A DNA stretch of 64,000 bases, taken from positions 62,001 through 126,000 of the IMG/VR virus record IMGVR_UViG_3300008266_000027; one strand, written 5' to 3'. The translations under genes and the position numbers were made by a program. The number at the start of each line of letters is the position of its first letter. Positions within the stretch are counted from its first letter, which is position 1. The notes under the pieces were generated by a model, which saw only the letters and a program-made list of their open reading frames with translations, was not told where the DNA came from and ran no database searches. This document shows, in pieces, positions 57,356-64,000 of the stretch. The stretch comes from a virus.

Positions 57356-57914
57356 GGCTTCACTGTTTACTGCAGCTGCACTAGCGGGCATGCTGTCGCA
57401 GGATCCAGGTCAACTAAACACACAGAAAATTCCCTACGCTCCGCAAGATAGCAGTTCAAACGAGCAGGTGAGCCTTCATCCAGATCTTCATCACATTGCT
57501 TTCATAGAAAGTTCTAGTGGTAAAAACAAGAAACATAAGACGGTAAACTACGGATTGAATAGAGGTGATTCAGCTGCTGGCCTAACAGGTCTAATGCCTC
57601 ATACTATTAAAGAGATAGTCGGAAAAAACCCCGACATCAAAGCTAAGTATGGGTCACTCTTAGATAAAGATCATAATGAGATAACCTCATATGTAAACTC
57701 GAATGAAAACGCAGACAAAGAGCTTGCCAACAAACACTGGAGCAGGCTGTCTAGAGTCTTTCCAAGAGATGAACTAAGACGCGTCTATGCCTGGAAGAAC
57801 GGCGTGACGGGCGCAATTAAAGCATCGGATGACCAGGTAAAAAGCCATCCGTATGTTAGAAAATATCTCAACTTAAAATATCAAGAAAGAAGTCCCGCAA
57901 ATACTATAAAATAG
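57291..57914 (+). CDS. Lysozyme/transglycosylase-like protein with NGQW tag
   Basis: 207 aa. The start MSKEVLKISSNGQWTLEK carries the NGQWxLxK peptide. Residues ~65-115 (HIAFIESSSGKN, YGLNRGD, AGLTGLMPHT) resemble the lytic transglycosylase fold: Glu in I-E-S-S followed by a G-L-x-G-L-M-P block. It would cut peptidoglycan, either as endolysin or as a virion-associated enzyme. The shared tag with the ART-like virion-cluster protein favours the latter. It ends at a convergent terminator with nrdA. No holin is recognised nearby. Confidence 0.6.
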   Translation: MSKEVLKISSNGQWTLEKSLNKASLFTAAALAGMLSQDPGQLNTQKIPYAPQDSSSNEQVSLHPDLHHIAFIESSSGKNKKHKTVNYGLNRGDSAAGLTGLMPHTIKEIVGKNPDIKAKYGSLLDKDHNEITSYVNSNENADKELANKHWSRLSRVFPRDELRRVYAWKNGVTGAIKASDDQVKSHPYVRKYLNLKYQERSPANTIK

Positions 57915-57936
57915 TGCGAGAGATTAACTCTCGCAC
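57914..57936. terminator. Bidirectional terminator between convergent genes
   Basis: GTGCGAGAG-attaa-CTCTCGCAC, a perfect 9-bp stem. On the minus strand TATTTTAT follows, so it ends the nrd transcript; the nrdA stop codon TAA lies in the loop. On the plus strand the T-tract is weak. Confidence 0.75.
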
Positions 57937-59633
57937 GATTTACACTCATCGCCTCTACTAGCCATGTCCCCTTTTATAACCGAGCTAGATCTGCAATAAT
58001 ACAGAGTCTTTACACCGGCTTTCCAGGCATCTATATGTACTTCGTGGAACCATTTAGGATCCGCGTCTGCTGGAAAGAATAGGTTTAAAGACTGGGCTTG
58101 ATCTATGAATTTTTGTCTTTGACCTGCTTGTCTAATGATAGATTTCTGATTTATCTCGTATGCAGTCTTAAATACTTCTTTCTCTGATTCAGATAGAAAT
58201 TTTAACTGCTGAACCGAACCGTTGTCTACAAGTATTGATCTCCAGGTCTCGTCTGTGTTCTTGCCATATTTGTCTAGTATGACAGCAAGTTCTTTATTCT
58301 TTCTGATGAATACGCCTTTAGCCGTTTTGTCTGTATAGGCATTTGCTATGATCGGCTCAATACCAGGACTCACATCGCCGGATATGATAGAGTTTGACCT
58401 AGTAGGAGCAACTGCAATAAGATGTGAGTTGTACATTCCAGTTCCTCTGCACCACTCAGGCTCGCCATGTATTTTTGCCATCTTGCGCGATTCATCAACA
58501 GCAGACTCATGTATGTTCTTAAAAACCTCTGCGTTTAGCATCATAGAGTCAAATGAATCAAATGGCAGATTCTTCTGCTGAAGCAGAGTATGCCAACCTA
58601 AAACACCTATGCCAATGGCTCTACCCTTGACGGCTGATCTCACCGAGCGCACGAAGCCTGGCAGATGTCTAGCTCTGTTGATGAACTCATTTAGTACACC
58701 ATTTAAAAACTGGACCGTCAGGTTGACGAGATCAGTATTCTTCCACTCATCCCATTTGACTAGATTTATAGACGATAGGCAGCATATAAAACTGTGATCA
58801 TCGTCTGTAAACAGAGTAATCTCACTGCAAATATTGGTCATTGATACTTTTAGATTATTATTCTTATAGGCTTGAGGAGCAGAGTTGTTGACTGTATCCT
58901 CAAACATGATGTAGGGTTCGCCTGTTTCAAGTCTAGTTTTAAGCAGCTCGATCCAGCGTTGTCTTGCTTCTGAATTTCCGTTCTCTACCTTATTCATAAA
59001 ATCATCTGAGACAACTGCACACTGATGCAGATTAAGACACTGCCTGTTTACATCACCTTGAGGTCGTCTAATCGACAGGAACTCTTCAAAATCTTTATGT
59101 GTAACTCTTAGGTTAAGAGAGGCTGCTCCGCGACGAACATTACCTTGTGAAGTAGCGATAATAGCTGTATCATAGCATTTTGCCCATGGCACTATACCCT
59201 CAGACTTTCCATTTGATCCGCCTCTAATTAACTCTCCGCGAGCTCTTATTCTATCTAGCGATATTCCTACTCCGCCACCATGCTTTGTAAGCATAGCCAT
59301 CTCATGTAGTGATTTATAGATGCCATCTACAGAATCTGGTGTATCAATACCGAAGCAAGATATAGGAAGTCCTCTGTTAGTGCCGAGATTACTGAGCACC
59401 GGCGAAGCAGGGCAAAGCCAGTTCTTGTTGTACATTACGTCAAAAAACCTAGCCTCAAGCTGCTTGTTGTTTATGGCTTCTGCTGCAGCTCTAGCTACTC
59501 TTCTATACATAGAGCGCGGAGTTTCGCCCTCTAGTAGATAGCCTTTTGAGATAGTAGCGTAGCCTTCTTCGGTCATCCAGTCTGGCGCTTCACCTTTTGA
59601 TTTCAACTCTTCTAGCTTAGTCGTTTTCTGCAT
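57924..59633 (-). CDS. nrdA: Ribonucleotide reductase class I, large subunit
   Basis: 569 aa. It reduces NDPs to dNDPs for phage DNA synthesis. Landmarks: SCFGID with a catalytic-pair Cys, GGGVGISLD, NICSE (the N-x-C-x-E active-site loop), CCLSSINL, LYYCRSSS (Tyr-Tyr radical path) and a C-terminal CKSC pair that recycles the active-site disulfide. The ~90-residue ATP-cone of cellular NrdA is absent, so inhibition by dATP is probably lost, as in several phage enzymes. I choose the ATG at 59633 (GGAGG before it), not 59657. It overlaps the end of nrdB by 17 nt. It lies opposite to the neighbouring plus-strand genes. Confidence 0.92.
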   Translation of the reverse strand: MQKTTKLEELKSKGEAPDWMTEEGYATISKGYLLEGETPRSMYRRVARAAAEAINNKQLEARFFDVMYNKNWLCPASPVLSNLGTNRGLPISCFGIDTPDSVDGIYKSLHEMAMLTKHGGGVGISLDRIRARGELIRGGSNGKSEGIVPWAKCYDTAIIATSQGNVRRGAASLNLRVTHKDFEEFLSIRRPQGDVNRQCLNLHQCAVVSDDFMNKVENGNSEARQRWIELLKTRLETGEPYIMFEDTVNNSAPQAYKNNNLKVSMTNICSEITLFTDDDHSFICCLSSINLVKWDEWKNTDLVNLTVQFLNGVLNEFINRARHLPGFVRSVRSAVKGRAIGIGVLGWHTLLQQKNLPFDSFDSMMLNAEVFKNIHESAVDESRKMAKIHGEPEWCRGTGMYNSHLIAVAPTRSNSIISGDVSPGIEPIIANAYTDKTAKGVFIRKNKELAVILDKYGKNTDETWRSILVDNGSVQQLKFLSESEKEVFKTAYEINQKSIIRQAGQRQKFIDQAQSLNLFFPADADPKWFHEVHIDAWKAGVKTLYYCRSSSVIKGDMASRGDECKSCES

Positions 59634-60645
59634 CGCTACCTCCAAATACATAGTCAATATTCCAATTAGAACTTACACCCTTAGAGTAAGTAGTAACTCT
59701 CTGTGCAAAGAAATCCTGAAACTCTACTCCAGCGCTGAGAGCGTCGAACCACTCCATGCGCTTTATTGCGTCCTTGTCTATATTCTTCCAGTTACTAGAG
59801 TAACCTAGATCCTGAAGCTTAGTGTTAGTTCTATATCTGATGTATTGCTTTAGGTCGTCTTTATCTAGACCCTCAACACCTAGGTTGAACATCTTATCTA
59901 CTGATACGTCGCCAGTAGGACTTTTGAAGCACATATCAATGAAGTCGTCTTCTAGCTTAACAGTAAGTCTTGCAGCCTCATAGATATCTTCTTCTACGGC
60001 CTCTTTGACGCCTGGATTTTCTTTGCAGTATTCTCTGAATAACCAGCAACCAGCTTCACTATGAAGCGACTCGTCTCTAATAGACCAAGTTACTATTTGA
60101 CCAACGCCTTTTAATTTATTAAAGCGAGAAAAGTTTAGTAGGATGGCAAAACTAGAGAACAAGTGTACGCCTTCTGTGAAGGCAGAAAATACAGCGAGTG
60201 ATCTTGCTATCTCTTCTTTGCTTGTCTTTATTGCTTTAATATCTTTTAATCTATTTAATTTTGCAACCGTTGCGTCATCTTTAAGAAATGCTGCATAGTC
60301 GTCGAGACCAAGAGAATCATTGAGATAAGAATAACCCCAGATATGTATCGCCTCCATGCCTGCAAAAGTATTTGCCATCATGCAAACTTCTGGTTTAACA
60401 AACCATTTAGCAACTTTTCTAGACCAATAGTCTTCTACATGAATTTCTGCTTGAGTAAAGCCTTTAAGGACGTTGCCAACAACCGATCTCTCTACTTCAT
60501 TAAGAGAAGTTTTCCAATCGTTTATGTCCCCTGCCATACTTACTTCTGTTGGAAGCCAGTGAGCCTGCTGTTGTTTTTCAAAATACTCGAAGGCTTTTGG
60601 ATACTCGAAAGGTTTATATACTTCTCGTTTCTGAGTAAGAGACAT
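59617..60645 (-). CDS. nrdB: Ribonucleotide reductase class I, small subunit
   Basis: 342 aa. It holds the di-iron/tyrosyl radical. FAGMEAIHIWGYSYLND gives Glu-x-x-His and the radical Tyr four residues after the His; AFTEGVHLFSSFA and ESLHSEAG supply the other Glu and His ligands. Its C-terminal tail (WNIDYVFGGSDAEND) is the part that docks in NrdA. nrdB precedes nrdA with a 17-nt overlap. SD AAAAGGAG. The upstream gap has TATAAT boxes. Confidence 0.92.
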   Translation of the reverse strand: MSLTQKREVYKPFEYPKAFEYFEKQQQAHWLPTEVSMAGDINDWKTSLNEVERSVVGNVLKGFTQAEIHVEDYWSRKVAKWFVKPEVCMMANTFAGMEAIHIWGYSYLNDSLGLDDYAAFLKDDATVAKLNRLKDIKAIKTSKEEIARSLAVFSAFTEGVHLFSSFAILLNFSRFNKLKGVGQIVTWSIRDESLHSEAGCWLFREYCKENPGVKEAVEEDIYEAARLTVKLEDDFIDMCFKSPTGDVSVDKMFNLGVEGLDKDDLKQYIRYRTNTKLQDLGYSSNWKNIDKDAIKRMEWFDALSAGVEFQDFFAQRVTTYSKGVSSNWNIDYVFGGSDAEND

Positions 60646-60798
60646 CGCTACTCCTTTTATGAGCTTTTCTATTTTTGCTTGTTTAGCGTAGAATAACTAG
60701 TGCATTAGATACGTGGGTGATAGTTAATTCTTGAATATGATAAGTTATTGAATTTATTATATCTATTTTTCATCTATTTCCCTTATCCGCATTGTGTT

Positions 60799-60810
60799 AT
60801 GAAAATTATA
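60799..60810 (-). promoter_or_regulatory. Putative promoter for nrdBA
   Basis: Minus-strand TATAATTTTCAT, preceded by GCATGG, far enough upstream (about 155 nt) to leave a long leader. The other box TATAATAAATTC is closer. Confidence 0.35.
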
Positions 60811-60833
60811 CCATGCACTAGCCATTAAACATC

Positions 60834-60856
60834 AACAGATTCGATTTTTTTTTAAC
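60834..60856 (+). promoter_or_regulatory. Early promoter-like motif for the clp operon
   Basis: AACAGATTCGATTTTTTTTT, then AACGGAGG; the gene at 60868 follows, so the motif probably drives the zinc protein, the 56-aa protein, clpS and clpA as one operon. Confidence 0.55.
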
Positions 60857-60867
60857 GGAGGATTTAC

Positions 60868-61185
60868 ATGAGTAAAATTATAGTTTGCACTTGTTGCCAA
60901 TGTGAATTTGAGCTAACACCTAAAAAACCTGGAAAAATAGGCGTATGCGAAGATTGCGCTAACGAAACTGTTACTAGGTATACTGGTAATATGATCTTTG
61001 ATCACAAAACAGGAGCAGATATTCAGATCAACTCTGACCCTGAGCTTACTAAGTATATTATTGAATCAACTAAATTGCGCAGCAAGACTTCTAATCTAGG
61101 AAATAATCTGAAGGCTAACTCCGGTAAGTCGCGCTCATCTGGGCTTGTTTACGCTGCAGGCGGTAGAAATCGTCGTCGTGAATAG
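60868..61185 (+). CDS. Zinc-binding protein of unknown function
   Basis: 105 aa: VCTCCQCEFELTPKKPGKIG then VCEDCANE: two CxxC pairs around a P-x-x-P-G-x-x-G turn, a small zinc ribbon seen in several large phages. The basic Ser/Arg-rich tail (GKSRSSGLVYAAGGRNRRRE) may bind nucleic acid. First gene of the clp operon. Confidence 0.65.
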   Translation: MSKIIVCTCCQCEFELTPKKPGKIGVCEDCANETVTRYTGNMIFDHKTGADIQINSDPELTKYIIESTKLRSKTSNLGNNLKANSGKSRSSGLVYAAGGRNRRRE

Positions 61186-61209
61186 TATAATTAAACAAAG
61201 GAGGTAAGC

Positions 61210-61380
61210 ATGGATTTAATAAGGACGATCGTGCTTCTGTGCAGTGTTACGTCTGGCAGAGATTCCGCTGACTATGTTGAAAAACTCCAGTTAAAATGCC
61301 AGCAGCATTATGTTAAGTGTTTAGAGAATACAAGTACATACAGAGATCTTTCTAGATGTATAAAAGAAAGAAAATTATGA
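61210..61380 (+). CDS. Small Cys-containing protein, paralog of 43287
   Basis: 56 aa: MDLIRTIVLLCSVTSGRDSA, KCQQHYVKC, then RCIKERK. Shares Cys spacing and ends with the 68-aa protein at 43287. SD GGAGG. Function unknown. Confidence 0.6.
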   Translation: MDLIRTIVLLCSVTSGRDSADYVEKLQLKCQQHYVKCLENTSTYRDLSRCIKERKL

Positions 61381-61387
61381 GGTTAAT

Positions 61388-61726
61388 ATGTCAAGCACTA
61401 AAGAACTAACGGATGTTGCAGTCGCAGAAAAAGAGAGTATACGAGAGCCGTCAAAGTATGACGTTATAGTTCACAATAACCAGCACACCTCATATGACGA
61501 GGTCATAATCATACTATCTAATGCCTTTGAGATGAATTATCAGCAGGCACTAGATTTAGCAAATGTTGTTCACACAGAAGGCAAAGGCAGATGCGGAACT
61601 TATAGTAAAGAGGTCGCAGAAATGAAGCTAGTGCTTATAAACACTATAAAAGAATCACTGTCTCAAATAGTACCACAGAGAGCTAAAGAAATAAAGATGC
61701 TATTATTTACAATAGAGAAGAACTAG
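61388..61726 (+). CDS. clpS: ClpS-like N-degron adaptor
   Basis: 112 aa. Residues ~22-110 match ClpS: PSKYDVIVHNNQHTSYDEV, a helix with ILSNAF, VVHTEGKGRCGTYSKEVAEM, and TIEK at the end. ClpS delivers proteins with bulky N-terminal residues to ClpA. Compared from memory with E. coli ClpS (NDDYTPME), the pocket has N-N-Q-H-T-S-Y: Asn34, Thr38, and further on Val65-His66, are kept, but Asp35, Asp36 and the gatekeeper Met40 are replaced by Asn, Gln and Tyr, so the N-degron preference may differ. A ~22-residue N-terminal extension, needed for delivery, is present. The next gene, 7 nt away, is ClpA. Confidence 0.85.
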   Translation: MSSTKELTDVAVAEKESIREPSKYDVIVHNNQHTSYDEVIIILSNAFEMNYQQALDLANVVHTEGKGRCGTYSKEVAEMKLVLINTIKESLSQIVPQRAKEIKMLLFTIEKN

Positions 61727-61733
61727 GAGCAAT

Positions 61734-64000
61734 ATGACTAACAAGATTACAGAAGAAGTCATTAATGGTGTTATAGCTGAGTCTAATATAAACACAATAT
61801 CTGTATGTAAGTTCTTTCGCTATTGTCTAAAAGAAGATTTTAAAGAAAATATATCTTTTTTAAAAGCAAAAGGCGCAGACATAGAGTTCTTAAAAGATTC
61901 TCTAGACAATCATATAGAGGTAGAAGACGCACAACTTGAGATATTTAGTCAAGTTAAAACACTTATGAACAGATCATCTCAACTGGAACCAGCAATGACT
62001 CCAGAGTTGAGCAAAGTATTTGATCTTATGAAAAAAGCTGCAAGCAAAGATCAGCGACCAATGTATTTTGAAGATATGATAAATGCCATACATGTGCTAG
62101 GAAAGTCTGATCCTGACATGTACATAATCTACTTCTTAAAAAAATCTGGCTACAAGCATGATCCAGAATCTTCGCCTGGCGCACGCGGTAAATATAAGTT
62201 TATAGGAGAACTATGCGATGACTTAAATGCCAGAGCAAGCAAGAAACTCATAGATCCACTAATTGGTAGACGAAAAGAAGTAGAGCGGATGGTAGAAATT
62301 CTAGCTCATTATAAGAAGAAAAACCCTATGCTTGTTGGTTTACCAGGTGTTGGTAAAACAGCAGTAGTCGAGGGTCTAGCCTCTATGATTGAGCAGAATT
62401 TAGTACCAGAGTCACTTAAAAAATCAAGAATATACTCATTGAATGTAGGCAACATATTGGCTGGTTCAAAGTTTCGTGGTGAATTTGAAGACAAGGTCAA
62501 GGGTGTACTGCAAGATCTTAAGACTATGAAAGAAAAAGAAGGCATTAACGCCATACTATTCATAGACGAAGTGCATCAGGTGATGGGCGCAGGCGCAGGT
62601 GGAAGCAAGGAAGGTGTGGATCTAGCTAACATGATTAAGCCTGGTCTTGCCAATGGCGATCTTAGCTGTATCGGTGCAACAACAGATGATGAATACAACC
62701 AGAAGATTCTTAAAGATAAAGCACTTATGCGCAGATTTCAGGTAGTAAAAATTGAAGAGCCTTCAGCAGAAGAGACTCTTCGCATACTAGAACAGGGAAT
62801 AAAGCCCGTACTAGAGTCTTATCACGGAGTTAAATACTCTAGAGAAGTTCTAGAGCGAATAGTCGATCTATCAAAACAGTATGTAACCAGTCAGTTTTTT
62901 CCGGACAAGGCCATATCTATAGCCGACTCAGTCGGTGCTAGAATTAAAACTACACTTAAGGCGGAAAGAGTTGATGCTACAGTAGACGACGTAGAGGAGA
63001 TAGTTTCTTCCATTACTGGAACGCCGGTGTCTGCTTTCAAAAAAACTCGTAGTAAAGAAACTTATGTCGATATAGCTAAAAATATAAAATCTACTATTTT
63101 TGGTCAGGATTCGGCGATTGATCGAGTAACTGAGCAGGTCGAATTAGCCAAAGCTGGATTGCGAGACGAGGGTCAGCCGATAGGTTCTTTTTTATTGCTA
63201 GGCCCAACAGGAACAGGGAAGACCGAGTTGGCAAAGCAGATAGCTGCACAAACTGACTCGCATTTCTTTCAGCTCAATATGTCAGAATTCTCTGAAGAGC
63301 ACGCCGTTGCAAAGTTGTTCGGAGCTCCTCCAGGCTATGAGGGACACGATCAAGGTGGTGTACTCACCAATGAGATAATGAAGTATCCGCACACTATCTT
63401 GCTTCTTGATGAGATTGAAAAGGCAAATAAGAAAGTCTATGACGCATTATTAGGCATCATTGACGGTGCGCAGATGACAGATGGCAGAGATAATAAGGTA
63501 GATTTTGGCAATGTGCTTATACTAATGACATCGAATGCTGGAGCTTCACAGGCCGCTAGAACTAAAAAACCGGTTGGAATAACTAGCGATGATGACGATG
63601 CAAAGAATGCAAAAGCAAAGAGTATGGATGGCGTATTAAAGGATACATTTAGCCCGGAATTTAGAAACAAACTTACAGGCGTTGTATTGTTTGATTCATT
63701 GCAAAAAGATGTTATCATTAAAATAGTAGAAAAATTTATAAAAGTTGCACAAGTAAAGCTAATGGCAAAAGGCATAAAATTAACTGCAAGTAAAAAGGCA
63801 AAAGAATTCATGGCAGACAAAGGCTATGATCCAGAGATGGGTGCTAGGCCTATTAAAAAGCTAATAGATGATCTTATAGTCAAACCTCTTGTTAAACCAC
63901 TTCTTAAAAAAGAAGTTGAAGCTGGTGATACAGTAAAAGTTATATTAGTAGATAACGAGATTAAACTTGAATTCATAAAACCAAAGCAGCAAGAGGAGGT
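61734..64000 (+). CDS. clpA: ClpA-like AAA+ unfoldase, 3' end outside window
   Basis: At least 755 residues, open to the window end. A divergent N-domain (about 1-140; the half TPELSKVFDLMKKAASKDQR aligns with ClpA) is followed by IDPLIGR, Walker A GLPGVGKT (about residue 202), Walker B ILFIDEVH, D2 Walker A GPTGTGKT (about 489), LLLDEIEKA and YDPEMGARPI. It lacks the long ClpB middle coiled coil, so it is ClpA-type. At the place of the ClpP-docking IGL loop it has PVGIT, close to the (L/I/V)-G-(F/L) consensus, so docking on a host ClpP is plausible. No clpP is in the window. SD AGGAG, 7 nt after clpS. Confidence 0.9.
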   Translation, partial: MTNKITEEVINGVIAESNINTISVCKFFRYCLKEDFKENISFLKAKGADIEFLKDSLDNHIEVEDAQLEIFSQVKTLMNRSSQLEPAMTPELSKVFDLMKKAASKDQRPMYFEDMINAIHVLGKSDPDMYIIYFLKKSGYKHDPESSPGARGKYKFIGELCDDLNARASKKLIDPLIGRRKEVERMVEILAHYKKKNPMLVGLPGVGKTAVVEGLASMIEQNLVPESLKKSRIYSLNVGNILAGSKFRGEFEDKVKGVLQDLKTMKEKEGINAILFIDEVHQVMGAGAGGSKEGVDLANMIKPGLANGDLSCIGATTDDEYNQKILKDKALMRRFQVVKIEEPSAEETLRILEQGIKPVLESYHGVKYSREVLERIVDLSKQYVTSQFFPDKAISIADSVGARIKTTLKAERVDATVDDVEEIVSSITGTPVSAFKKTRSKETYVDIAKNIKSTIFGQDSAIDRVTEQVELAKAGLRDEGQPIGSFLLLGPTGTGKTELAKQIAAQTDSHFFQLNMSEFSEEHAVAKLFGAPPGYEGHDQGGVLTNEIMKYPHTILLLDEIEKANKKVYDALLGIIDGAQMTDGRDNKVDFGNVLILMTSNAGASQAARTKKPVGITSDDDDAKNAKAKSMDGVLKDTFSPEFRNKLTGVVLFDSLQKDVIIKIVEKFIKVAQVKLMAKGIKLTASKKAKEFMADKGYDPEMGARPIKKLIDDLIVKPLVKPLLKKEVEAGDTVKVILVDNEIKLEFIKPKQQEE

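Larger units (their letters stand above)
60646..60867. promoter_or_regulatory. Divergent promoter region between nrdB and the clp operon
   Basis: 222 nt without a convincing gene. On the minus strand: TATAATTTTCAT (60799-60810) and TATAATAAATTC (near 60753) for nrdB. On the plus strand: the early motif at 60834. Confidence 0.55.

Noticed and set aside
1-64000. CRISPR arrays, insertion sequences, integrase or attachment sites
   Set aside because: No regularly spaced short repeats, transposase or integrase motifs were seen; repeats present are protein modules, promoter units or the 16-bp element.

Overview
The window is part of the genome of a large, AT-rich tailed phage with a contractile tail (a myovirus). 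It carries a sheath protein, tail-tube proteins, a baseplate hub and spike, gp25- and J-like wedge proteins, a class I ribonucleotide reductase and one tRNA. The capsid, portal, terminase and DNA-replication genes lie outside the window. The host cannot be named. A ClpS/ClpA pair, a lipobox-type small lipoprotein and a RpoD-like sigma factor suggest a Gram-negative, probably proteobacterial, host.

Layout. (1) 1-38.0 kb, all on the minus strand, read from 38 kb down to 1: a neck/effector cluster (NGQW-tagged small proteins, an ADP-ribosyltransferase-like protein, a truncated sigma factor, a Nudix-domain protein, tail-completion candidates), then the sheath, four tandem tail-tube paralogs, a tail-assembly chaperone pair joined by a -1 frameshift signal, the tape measure, hub, spike, wedge (a gp53+gp25-like fusion), a J-like protein in two genes (the second 3009 aa with two seven-bladed FG-GAP propellers), and tail-fibre-type proteins. 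Short TATAAT-nnn-(T/A)AA elements precede several of these genes and look like late promoters with no -35. (2) 38.0-57.9 kb, plus strand: a dense accessory region of more than 70 tiny genes, often overlapping as ATGA, driven by about 18 copies of a promoter-like motif (AACAGAYTCGATATA). It includes four copies of a 160-170 aa family ending in (H/N)LRHL, a micro-protein family with the core (K/R)L(G/E/D)(I/V/L)(I/L), a metallophosphoesterase, a MazG-like protein, a Lar-like zinc protein, a receiver-like domain, a tRNA with anticodon CAU, and a lysozyme-like protein. (3) 57.9-60.6 kb, minus strand: nrdB-nrdA. (4) 60.8-64.0 kb, plus strand: an operon with a zinc protein, a small cysteine protein, clpS and clpA (clpA runs off the window).

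How it may work together. Early plus-strand promoters would express the host-takeover micro-proteins and the ClpS/ClpA pair. The phage sigma factor, which stops before the -35-binding region 4.2, would suit the late promoters, which show only a -10-like box. The ART-like, lysozyme-like and other proteins carrying the NGQWxLxK peptide may be virion components or injected effectors. The most unusual items are the phage ClpS-ClpA pair, the NGQW tag, the micro-protein family, the truncated sigma with matching promoters, and the twin beta-propeller J-like protein.
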